Shown here: one piece after another, positions 24,833-32,471 of the stretch
Layout: the number at the start of each line of letters is the position of its first letter
How positions within the stretch are numbered: the first letter of the stretch is position 1
Source: JAIOSM01 sp964565415
GTDB taxonomy: Bacteria > Desulfobacterota > Desulfobacteria > Desulfobacterales > Desulfobacteraceae
Length of the DNA: 54,856 bases
Assembly: GCA_964565415.1 (NCBI GenBank)
Contig: CAZMEX010000016.1
Span: 1-54,856 of the forward strand
Reading direction: 5' to 3'
Made by a program: the position numbers and the translations under genes
The notes under the pieces: model-generated
Seen by the model: the letters and a program-made list of their open reading frames with translations, nothing else
What the model was told of the DNA's origin: nothing
Databases searched by the model: none

Positions 24833-25846
24833 ATGTTTGTTTTCAATCCATTTCATATTGATTTGGGCATTGATCTTGGTACTGCCAACACTATTGTTTA
24901 TGCAAAAAAAAGAGGCTACATATGCAATGAAGCATCCTATATAGCTTTAAATCAAGACAATCATCCTGTTGCGGTTGGTAATTCTGCTAAAAAAATGATG
25001 GGCAGGACTCCCTTTTCTATAAATGTTGTAAGACCCCTGGCAGATGGAGTTATTTCTGATTTTGCAGCAGGGGAAGCGTTTATTAAAAGTTTTATTAAAC
25101 AGGCAAATATTCCCCGGATTAGAATCGGCAGGGTTGTTATGGGTGTTCCAACCCAGGCTTCTGAAGTTGAAAAAATGGCAATGATCGATTCTGCAAAGCT
25201 TGCCGGTGCGAATAAAGTATATCTTGTTGCTGAACCCATGGCTGCTGCAATTGGATTAAATCAGGATATAATGGGCGGAGCTGCAAATATGGTTGTTGAT
25301 ATTGGTGGCGGAACCACAGATATTGCCGTAATAAATTATGGAGGAATAGTCGTAGACAATACCATCCGTACAGCCGGTGATGACCTTGATCTTGCTATTG
25401 CAACATATATTAAGCGAGAATACAAAATTAAAATAGGCTTGGTTACAGCAGAGAAATTAAAAACTCAATTTATCAACCTTTCTGAAAAAACCAATACAGA
25501 TGTTTTTAAGTTTAAAAGTCTTGATTCAATAACTGGCATTGCAAAAAAGTTTGAATTTCCAGTTGAAATATTTAAAGATGCTATTAAAGAGGTTATTGAT
25601 GAGATTATCAATGCTGTACTTCATGTTTTAGAGGTATTACCTGCAGAACTCTCCTCTGATATTATTAACAGTGGAATAACACTGACAGGAGGAGGTTCAC
25701 AACTGCCCGGGCTTGATACCATAATTGGAAAAAAAACAGGGTTAAAGGTAACAATTGGCGAAAACCCCCTGTTTTCTGTTGCCCATGGAATAAGAAAAAT
25801 TTTACATGACCTGAAATACTATAATCGTATTATCATCAATGGTTAA
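24833..25846 (+). CDS. MreB-family bacterial actin
   Basis: A 337-residue actin-fold ATPase of the MreB/Mbl group. Phosphate 1 motif GIDLGTANTIVY (11-22), the AEPMAAAIG stretch, phosphate 2 VVDIGGGTTDIAV, and the adenosine motif LTGGGSQLPGL are all present. Length is slightly under the usual 345 residues. Several family-invariant stretches are altered (for example VVMGVPTQASEVEK replaces the usual CVPxGxTxVERRA), and no mreC, mreD, pbpA or rodA follows, so it may be a paralogue of the main MreB. An unusually strong GGAGGG site precedes the ATG. It is last in the receiver/sigma-54/DamX-like run. Filament formation under the inner membrane is inferred from family. Confidence 0.85.
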   Translation: MFVFNPFHIDLGIDLGTANTIVYAKKRGYICNEASYIALNQDNHPVAVGNSAKKMMGRTPFSINVVRPLADGVISDFAAGEAFIKSFIKQANIPRIRIGRVVMGVPTQASEVEKMAMIDSAKLAGANKVYLVAEPMAAAIGLNQDIMGGAANMVVDIGGGTTDIAVINYGGIVVDNTIRTAGDDLDLAIATYIKREYKIKIGLVTAEKLKTQFINLSEKTNTDVFKFKSLDSITGIAKKFEFPVEIFKDAIKEVIDEIINAVLHVLEVLPAELSSDIINSGITLTGGGSQLPGLDTIIGKKTGLKVTIGENPLFSVAHGIRKILHDLKYYNRIIING

Positions 25847-25866
25847 AATATTTTTTTGATTTTTAT

Positions 25867-27300
25867 TTAACTGTGCAGAGGGTTTCTGCTTGCTTTTAAA
25901 GCAACCTCCCACATTATTTCAGCTAGTGTTGGATGCGCATGAATAGTATGTGCAAGATCTGAAACAGTTAAACCTTTGGTTACAGCTAAAGTCCCTTCAG
26001 AAATTAAATCTGTTGCATGGGGACCTATTATGTGAACCCCGACAATTTTTTCTGTTTTATCTTCAATAATAATCTTAGCCTCTCCTGCAATTTCGCCAAT
26101 TGCCTGCGCCTTGCCAACTGTTCTGAAATTTACAGTATAGCTTTTTATATCCATACCTTTTTCAAAAGCTTCTATTTCAGACAATCCAACAGTTCCAATT
26201 TCCGGGCTTGTGAAAATAGCTCCGGGGACAGCATTATATTGCATCCTAGAAGATTTCCCCATTATATTGTCAACTGCAACCATTCCTTCGTGGGAAGCAA
26301 CATGGGCGAGCATGATTTTTAGAGGACCTAGTATATCACCAATGGCAAATACTCCTTTTATATCCGTCTCAAGGGAATTATTTACCTTTATCCACCCTTT
26401 CTCATCTCTGTTAAGTCCAATATTCTCAAGACCTATTTCTGATGCAAGGGGCGTTCTTCCAACACAAACTGCCATTTTTTCACATTCAATAATCTGTTGG
26501 GGAGTATTTTTTATTTTATCATTATCCAAAAATGGAGATTTACCCATAGTTAGTTTTAAATAATTATCATTTTTATCTGCTTTTTCTACTACTTTACCAG
26601 TAATAATTTTTATCTTCTTTTTTTTCATCTCTCGTTGCAATACCTTGGAAATGCTTTTATCAACCGATGGCAGTGGTAATAACCTGTCTCTAGCCTCAAC
26701 AATTGTGACCTTTGACCCTAAACCAGAAAGAATAAATGCAAACTCACATCCAATAACCCCGCCTCCAACTATGGTTATTGATTCTGGTATAGTGTCAAGT
26801 TTTAAAAGATCATTGCTTGATAAAATTGTTTTGTGGTCAAAGGGAAAGGTTTTCATATTAAGAGGTTTTGTTCCGGTAGCGATTATTAATTTATCAAATT
26901 CTATATTTTTGATACCACCATTATTCAGTTCAACATTTATTAATCCTTTATCTTTAATATATCCTTTGCCTTTAACATAATGCACACTGTTCTTTTTAAG
27001 TAACGCTTCAATGCCTTTTCGCTGGTTTTCAAGCACTTTTTCTTTTCTCTGCATTAAAGTATTGATATCAAAGCTTATATCACCATTAATATTAACTCCA
27101 AACTGCGCTGTATTTTTTGCTTTTAAAAACAGATCACTTGAGTTTTTCATTATTTTAGAAGGAATACACCCATGGTTAAGACAGGTCCCACCAAGATTTT
27201 CTTTTTCAATTAAAGTTACTCTGATACCTTTGGAAGCAGCTTTAATTGCAGCCACATAACCTCCAGGTCCTGCACCCAGGATAGCTAATTTTGTCTCCAT
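25867..27300 (-). CDS. lpdA: dihydrolipoyl dehydrogenase (L protein)
   Basis: A 477-residue FAD disulfide oxidoreductase that reoxidises the dihydrolipoyl arm of H protein or E2 with NAD+. FAD-binding GAGPGGYVAA (9-18), the redox disulfide GGTCLNHGCIPSK (Cys40, Cys45), the NAD-binding GGGVIGCEFA and the second FAD segment VFAIGDI are intact, as is the C-terminal HAHPTLAE with the catalytic His-Glu pair. It is divergent from the lrp-gcv operon with a 195-base shared upstream region, so it most likely provides the L protein of the glycine cleavage system, though it may serve 2-oxoacid dehydrogenases as well. Purine-rich GGGTGAAGG lies just before the ATG. Confidence 0.95.
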   Translation of the reverse strand: METKLAILGAGPGGYVAAIKAASKGIRVTLIEKENLGGTCLNHGCIPSKIMKNSSDLFLKAKNTAQFGVNINGDISFDINTLMQRKEKVLENQRKGIEALLKKNSVHYVKGKGYIKDKGLINVELNNGGIKNIEFDKLIIATGTKPLNMKTFPFDHKTILSSNDLLKLDTIPESITIVGGGVIGCEFAFILSGLGSKVTIVEARDRLLPLPSVDKSISKVLQREMKKKKIKIITGKVVEKADKNDNYLKLTMGKSPFLDNDKIKNTPQQIIECEKMAVCVGRTPLASEIGLENIGLNRDEKGWIKVNNSLETDIKGVFAIGDILGPLKIMLAHVASHEGMVAVDNIMGKSSRMQYNAVPGAIFTSPEIGTVGLSEIEAFEKGMDIKSYTVNFRTVGKAQAIGEIAGEAKIIIEDKTEKIVGVHIIGPHATDLISEGTLAVTKGLTVSDLAHTIHAHPTLAEIMWEVALKASRNPLHS

Positions 27301-27375
27301 GCCTTCACCCTTTTATTTTTATAATTATTATAATATGCTTATTCTGCTTTACTGAGTATATAATCAATTTTTCTT

Positions 27376-27410
27376 AAAAATATTTCATTTTCCATAAAAA
27401 TATTCATTTT
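27376..27410. repeat. AT-rich direct repeats upstream of the lrp-gcv promoter
   Basis: AAAAATATTTCATTTT (27376-27391) and AAAAATATTCATTTT (27396-27410) are near-identical and repeat with a 20-base step, ending 3 bases before the -35 element at 27414. They could be an UP element or a binding site for the adjacent Lrp-type regulator; Lrp proteins favour phased AT-rich sites. Confidence 0.45.
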
Positions 27411-27413
27411 TAT

Positions 27414-27442
27414 TTGACAATACCATTGTTTTATTTTAAAAT
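27414..27442 (+). promoter_or_regulatory. strong sigma-70 promoter of the lrp-gcv operon
   Basis: TTGACA (27414-27419, consensus) and TAAAAT (27437-27442) with an ideal 17-base spacer. Transcription would begin near 27449, giving a leader of about 47 bases before the ATG at 27496. It is one of the two best promoter matches in the window. Confidence 0.6.
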
Positions 27443-27495
27443 TCAAGAAAATAATTTGAGTGGTTTTAATTTATAGCAAATCAAAAGGGATTTTT

Positions 27496-27939
27496 ATGAA
27501 AATCGATGATATCAATATTAAGATTATAAGAGAACTGAAACAAGGCAGAAAATCATATAAAAAAATAGCTGACAAATTAAGGATTACAGAAAACACTGTA
27601 AGGACAAGAGTTAAAAAACTGATTAAATCCGAGGTACTGGATATTTGCGGGCTTGTGGATCCAGCATCTTTACCCGGGCATCAAGCAGTTATAATCGGTA
27701 TTAAACTATCTAATATGAATATTGTGGAAAAAGGTGAAGAGTTAAGCAAACTTAAAGGCGTTGTATCAGCTAATGTTGTTACAGGGAGGTATGACATCCT
27801 TTTGATGGTTCTGTTTAAAAAAAACTTTGGTCTTTTAGAGTTTTATACCCAGGAGATATCAAATGTTGATGGTATCAATTTTGTTGAAACTTTTGTGATT
27901 TATAAGTCATATAACCTTAAAGTTCCATATCAATTTTAA
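27496..27939 (+). CDS. Lrp/AsnC family transcriptional regulator
   Basis: A 147-residue regulator: an N-terminal helix-turn-helix (DINIKIIRELKQGRKSYKKIA, then ENTVRTRVKKL, about 5-45), followed by a RAM/AsnC effector-binding domain (about 60-140, VIIGIKL and VTGRYDILLMV). The GTG at 27460 also lies in frame, but the ATG at 27496 has AAGGGA five bases upstream and matches the family start, so I use it. It sits 26 bases before gcvT and behind a strong promoter with AT-rich repeats, making it the probable local, glycine-responsive regulator of gcv and perhaps of divergent lpdA. The effector is inferred from context. Confidence 0.9.
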   Translation: MKIDDINIKIIRELKQGRKSYKKIADKLRITENTVRTRVKKLIKSEVLDICGLVDPASLPGHQAVIIGIKLSNMNIVEKGEELSKLKGVVSANVVTGRYDILLMVLFKKNFGLLEFYTQEISNVDGINFVETFVIYKSYNLKVPYQF

Positions 27940-27965
27940 ATACAATAGATTTCCAGGAGTAAAAT

Positions 27966-29237
27966 ATGACAAAAGAGTATCAAATGCCTGACTGGAGCAA
28001 TAATGAATATATAAAACTAACTGAAAATAACCTTAAAACTACACCATTACATGATTGGCACCTTGCAGCTGGTGCTAACATGGCTGATTTTGCCGGCTTT
28101 CACATGCCATTATGGTATGGGACCGGTGTAAAAAGAGAGCACCTTGCTGTTCTTAACTCAGCAGGAGTATTTGATACCAGCCATATGGCATGCATAACCT
28201 TAAAAGGAGAAGATTCCTTTGATTTAATTCAATTGTGCTTTACAAGGGATATAAAATCCCTGGAAGCTGGCAGGTGTATTTATGGTGCTTTTCTTGATGT
28301 TAATGGATATTCTATTGATGATGCAATTATATACAAATTCTCCCATGATATTTATATGATTTGTGTTAATTCTGGAATGGGTTCAGTAATTTGTAATCAT
28401 CTTATTTTAAATAAAAATAGTTTATCCGTTGAAATTAAGGATTTGACTTGCAAAATTGCAAAAATGGATATTCAGGGGAAAAATTCTGCAAAGATATTAT
28501 CAAAAATTTTAAAAAATCCAGAGACTATTTTTAATAAAATGCCCTATTTTTCATTTAAAATTGTTGAGTTGATTGATGGAACTGTTATTTTACTTTCAAG
28601 ATCAGGCTATACTGGAGAATTTGGCTTTGAAATATTTATTACTCCTGAAGCGATTTTAAATTTATGGGAAAATATTTTAAATACCAAAAAGCAATTTAAT
28701 ATAATTGCATGTGGACTTGGAGCAAGGGATTCTTTGCGTGCAGGAGCTGTTCTGCCATTATCTCACCAGGACATTGGAAATTGGGTATTTATCAATCACC
28801 CATGGGAGTTTGCCCTGCCCTATAACAGAGAAAAAACCGATTTTACAAAAAATTTTATTGGAAAAGATAAACTCACCATGAAAATTAATAAACATATATA
28901 TCCCTTTGCAGGTGACAATTTAAAAAAAGTTGGAACGTCTGAAAAGAGTGTTGTATTAGATGAAAAATTAAATAAAATCGGGTCTGTCTTAACATGTGTT
29001 ACTGACATGGGAATAGATTGGTACAATAATAAAATCGTTAGTGCTGCATCCTTAGACCTTCCCCAGGATATAAAACTGAAAGGGTTGAGTTGCGGGTTTG
29101 TTATGGTGAACAAAGAGCTTGCAAATGGAACAAAACTACAACTTCAAGAAGGCAAAAGAAGTATTAAAGTTACAATAGTGGGCGATGTTAGACCCGATAG
29201 AACTGCCAGAAAAGCAATTAACAATTTTTATAATTAA
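27966..29237 (+). CDS. gcvT: glycine cleavage system T protein (aminomethyltransferase)
   Basis: The T protein moves the methylene group from aminomethyl-lipoyl H protein to tetrahydrofolate and releases ammonia. At 423 residues it exceeds the usual 360-370: about 25 extra residues precede TPLHDWHLAAGANMADFAG, and there are internal insertions. The folate-site aspartate lies in YSIDDAIIY (Asp118/119), and the conserved RSGYTGEFGFEI and GLGARDSLR segments are present. The ATG has CCAGGAG 6 bases upstream. First structural gene of the operon, 26 bases after the Lrp-type regulator; that gap is too short for a glycine riboswitch. Confidence 0.92.
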   Translation: MTKEYQMPDWSNNEYIKLTENNLKTTPLHDWHLAAGANMADFAGFHMPLWYGTGVKREHLAVLNSAGVFDTSHMACITLKGEDSFDLIQLCFTRDIKSLEAGRCIYGAFLDVNGYSIDDAIIYKFSHDIYMICVNSGMGSVICNHLILNKNSLSVEIKDLTCKIAKMDIQGKNSAKILSKILKNPETIFNKMPYFSFKIVELIDGTVILLSRSGYTGEFGFEIFITPEAILNLWENILNTKKQFNIIACGLGARDSLRAGAVLPLSHQDIGNWVFINHPWEFALPYNREKTDFTKNFIGKDKLTMKINKHIYPFAGDNLKKVGTSEKSVVLDEKLNKIGSVLTCVTDMGIDWYNNKIVSAASLDLPQDIKLKGLSCGFVMVNKELANGTKLQLQEGKRSIKVTIVGDVRPDRTARKAINNFYN

Positions 29238-29263
29238 TTAACTTTTATTAAAAGGAGATAGTT

Positions 29264-29662
29264 ATGAAGGAAATCAATGAGTTGGAATTACCAGAAGATT
29301 TAAAATATTCAAAGTCCCATGAGTGGACAAAAAAAGAGAATGATGCAGTAAAAATCGGACTTACTGATTATGCCCAGGATCAACTTGGAGAAATTGTTTT
29401 TGTTGAAGTCCCTGAGGTTGGTGATACTTTTGCAAAGGGAGATGAGTTTGCCAATGTAGAATCAGTTAAAGCTGTTTCAGAAGTATACTTGCCTGTTTCT
29501 GGGGAAATCATTGCTGTTAATGAAGAGCTGGAAGATGCTCCTGAACTTGTTAATGAGTCATGTTACAAAAATGGTTGGCTTGTTAAAGTTAAATTAGATG
29601 ATCCAGCAGAAATTGACAATTTATTAGACAAGGATGCATATCTTGAGACTTTAAAAGGATAA
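29264..29662 (+). CDS. gcvH: glycine cleavage system H protein
   Basis: The 132-residue lipoyl carrier of the glycine cleavage complex, shuttling the aminomethyl group among P, T and L proteins. The lipoylation site is Lys69 in VESVKAVSEVY, on the expected beta-hairpin; KIGLTDYAQDQLGEI before it and the LVNESCYKNGWLVKV segment after it are H-protein hallmarks. AAAGGAGA precedes the ATG. It lies 26 bases after gcvT and 20 before gcvPA. Its lipoate is probably supplied by the LipB-LipA fusion encoded at the end of the same operon. Confidence 0.96.
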   Translation: MKEINELELPEDLKYSKSHEWTKKENDAVKIGLTDYAQDQLGEIVFVEVPEVGDTFAKGDEFANVESVKAVSEVYLPVSGEIIAVNEELEDAPELVNESCYKNGWLVKVKLDDPAEIDNLLDKDAYLETLKG

Positions 29663-29682
29663 ACTTTGAAAGGATAATTGCC

Positions 29683-31014
29683 ATGCGCTATCTTCCACAT
29701 ACCAAAGAGGATATAAAACAGATGCTTGAGAGAGCAGGTGTTTCATCCTTAAATGCCCTTTTTGACTGCATACCTGATAAATTAAAAACTAAAGATAAAA
29801 TGAATTTACCAGGTCCGCTAACCGAGTGGGAATTAGATGAACATATGGATGTTATTGCTTCATCAACAAATGCATCCAGGAAAAGTAAATATTTTATTGG
29901 CGGTGGCAGCTATGATCATTTCATACCTGCTTCAGTCAACTATCTTGTCTCGCGTTCTGAGTTTGCCACTGCATATACCCCATATCAACCTGAGGTGAGT
30001 CAAGGTACACTCCAGGGAATATATGAATTTCAAACCATGATAACTGAACTTACAGGCATGGATGTTGCCACTGCATCACATTATGATGGTGGCACTGCCC
30101 TTGCAGAAGCTCTTTTAATTGCCATAAATAAAAAGAAAAAAACAAGAGTTGCTGTATCAGCACTTGTGCATCCAAATCAGAGAGAAGTTATCAAAACATA
30201 TTTCAAGCCCCAGGGATATGAATTAATTGAAATTCCTTATAACAAGGATGGACTAACTGATTTTGAACAAGTTGAAAATCTGGGAGATATTGCAGCTGTT
30301 GCTGTTCAATCTCCCAACTTTTTTGGAAATATTGAAGATTTAAACCTTGCAAGAAAAGTTTGTGATGGGAAAAATGCATTTTTCATCTCCTCTTTTACTG
30401 AAGCATTATCATTAGGGCTTTTAAAAAATCCTGGTGAAGCTGGTGCTGACATTGTTGCAGGTGAGGGTCAAAGCTTTGGACTTGCAAAATCTTTTGGAGG
30501 TCCTGGCTTAGGTCTGCTTGCAGGTGTAAAAAAACAGATGAGAAATCTGCCTGGAAGATTTGTTGGTAAAACCATTGATACAAAGGGAAGAGATGGATAT
30601 GTTTTGACTCTTTCAACCCGGGAACAACATATCCGAAGAGAAAAAGCATCTTCCAATATTTGCTCCAACAACGGGCTTAATGCAATGACTGCTGCAATGT
30701 ATCTTGCTTCCATCGGGAAAATCGGCATTAGAGAGCTTGCACAACTTAATCACAACAAAGCAAGTTTTCTAAAAAAGCAACTTGAAAGTACAGGCTTTAA
30801 ATCACCTTTTAATTCTCACTTTTTTAATGAGTTTGTTTTAATCGCGCCCGATGATTTTGAATCAAAAAGAGCAGAACTTGAAAAAGATAAAGGCATTTAT
30901 GCTGGAATTAAGCTTGCTAGGTATTATCCAGAATTAAAAAATCATTATCTGTTTTGTGCCACGGAAACCATTAAAAGAGAAGATATTGAAAATCTAGCCA
31001 GGGAGGTAAAATAA
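29683..31014 (+). CDS. gcvPA: glycine dehydrogenase (decarboxylating) subunit 1
   Basis: The 443-residue N-terminal-half subunit of the split, PLP-dependent P protein, which decarboxylates glycine and loads the aminomethyl group on H protein. Diagnostic stretches are MRYLPHTKEDIKQML, FIGGGSYDHFIPA, the TAYTPYQPEVSQGTLQ segment and the FGGPGLGLLAG loop. It does not carry the PLP lysine, which is in subunit 2. The stop overlaps the gcvPB start (TAATG), as expected for subunits made in equal amounts. The two-subunit form is common in Desulfobacterota, Firmicutes and archaea. Confidence 0.96.
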   Translation: MRYLPHTKEDIKQMLERAGVSSLNALFDCIPDKLKTKDKMNLPGPLTEWELDEHMDVIASSTNASRKSKYFIGGGSYDHFIPASVNYLVSRSEFATAYTPYQPEVSQGTLQGIYEFQTMITELTGMDVATASHYDGGTALAEALLIAINKKKKTRVAVSALVHPNQREVIKTYFKPQGYELIEIPYNKDGLTDFEQVENLGDIAAVAVQSPNFFGNIEDLNLARKVCDGKNAFFISSFTEALSLGLLKNPGEAGADIVAGEGQSFGLAKSFGGPGLGLLAGVKKQMRNLPGRFVGKTIDTKGRDGYVLTLSTREQHIRREKASSNICSNNGLNAMTAAMYLASIGKIGIRELAQLNHNKASFLKKQLESTGFKSPFNSHFFNEFVLIAPDDFESKRAELEKDKGIYAGIKLARYYPELKNHYLFCATETIKREDIENLAREVK

Positions 31015-32471
31015 TGAATAGTCAAATAGGAACCCCAGGTCTTATTTTTAATGAGCCTCTACTCTGGGAGAAGAGCGTGCCTGGACGATGCGGTATGTCA
31101 ATTCCTGCAAATGATGTTGATAAGGTTGATCTTCCCGAAGAGATGACAAGAGAAACAACCGAACTTCCCCAATTGTCTGAACTTGATGTTGTACGCCATT
31201 ACACCCGGCTTTCCCAATGGAATTTCGGTGTTGATTCCGGCATGTATCCCTTGGGCTCATGTACAATGAAATACAACCCGAAAATAAATGAAGTTATGGC
31301 TTCAAAACAGGAAATTGCCGGTGCACACCCTCTTTCAGGAGATGATAATTCCCAGGGGTCATTAAAATTGATGTATGAATTGCAGGTAATGCTTGCTGAA
31401 ATTACAGGCATGGATGCCACAACACTTCAACCTGCAGCAGGAGCACATGGTGAACTTGCCGGGATGCTTATGATCCATGCATATCACGAAAAAAAGGGGA
31501 AACAGCGTTCGAAAATTATAATTCCTGACACTGCCCATGGTACTAACCCTGCCAGTGCCACCCTGTGCGGATATGAATCCATTAAAGTTTCATCAAATGA
31601 TCAAGGTGTTTTAACCCCTGAAGCTGTTGCTGAAGTGATGGATGAAGATACTGCCGGAATCATGATTACAAACCCTAATACTCTTGGTCTGTTTGAAGAA
31701 CACATCCAGGAGATCACTGATATTGTCCATGCCAAAGGAGGTCTTGTTTACGGTGATGGAGCCAATATGAATGCAATTATGGGGTATGTAAAACCAGGTG
31801 AAATAGGCATTGATGTTTTGCATTTCAACCTTCACAAAACATTTTCAACCCCCCATGGAGGCGGTGGACCAGGCTCTGGTCCTGTTGTTGTTACCAAAAA
31901 ACTTGCACAGTTTTTACCCTTTCCAATAGTTATAAAAGAGAATGATAAATACTCTCTTTTTGAAGATATGCCTGATTCCATTGGACGAATGCATACATTT
32001 TATGGTCATTTTAATGTAATGGTCAAGGCTTATGCCTATATTCTTTCCATGGGCGCTGAGGGACTTAAAAATGTCAGTGAACTTGCTGTTCTTAATGCAA
32101 ATTATATTAAAGAGAGCCTTAAAGAAACCTTGAACCTGCCCTATGACAGATCTTGTATGCATGAGTGCGTATTTAATGATGCAAAGCAGGCACCCTATCA
32201 TATAACTACAATGGATATGGCAAAAAGATTGCTTGATTTGGGCTTTCATCCCCCAACTGTATATTTTCCACTTGTAGTTGATGGAGCATTTATGGTTGAA
32301 CCAACTGAAACCGAATCAAAACAAAGTATTGATGAATTTATCAATGCTGTTAAAACCATTGCGCAAGAGGCAAAAGAGAACCCTGATATTCTGCATTCTG
32401 CACCTAATATTCCTAAAGTATCAAGACTTGATGAAGTTCAGGCTGCAAGGAAACCATGTTTGAGAGGATAA
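31014..32471 (+). CDS. gcvPB: glycine dehydrogenase (decarboxylating) subunit 2
   Basis: The 485-residue C-terminal-half subunit of the P protein, with the PLP-binding Lys275 in HFNLHKTFSTPHGGGGPG. The glycine-rich loop after it, the MYPLGSCTMKYNP segment (77-89) and PDTAHGTNPASA (171-182) are also typical. Its ATG overlaps the gcvPA stop by one base, and GGGAGG lies upstream. The last 16 bases overlap the start of the LipB-LipA fusion gene, coupling P-protein translation with lipoate synthesis. No truncation or missing active-site residue seen. Confidence 0.96.
   Translation: MNSQIGTPGLIFNEPLLWEKSVPGRCGMSIPANDVDKVDLPEEMTRETTELPQLSELDVVRHYTRLSQWNFGVDSGMYPLGSCTMKYNPKINEVMASKQEIAGAHPLSGDDNSQGSLKLMYELQVMLAEITGMDATTLQPAAGAHGELAGMLMIHAYHEKKGKQRSKIIIPDTAHGTNPASATLCGYESIKVSSNDQGVLTPEAVAEVMDEDTAGIMITNPNTLGLFEEHIQEITDIVHAKGGLVYGDGANMNAIMGYVKPGEIGIDVLHFNLHKTFSTPHGGGGPGSGPVVVTKKLAQFLPFPIVIKENDKYSLFEDMPDSIGRMHTFYGHFNVMVKAYAYILSMGAEGLKNVSELAVLNANYIKESLKETLNLPYDRSCMHECVFNDAKQAPYHITTMDMAKRLLDLGFHPPTVYFPLVVDGAFMVEPTETESKQSIDEFINAVKTIAQEAKENPDILHSAPNIPKVSRLDEVQAARKPCLRG

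Noticed and set aside
27940..27965. Glycine riboswitch before gcvT
   Set aside because: The gap is only 26 bases and the lrp leader is about 47 bases, too short for a glycine aptamer.
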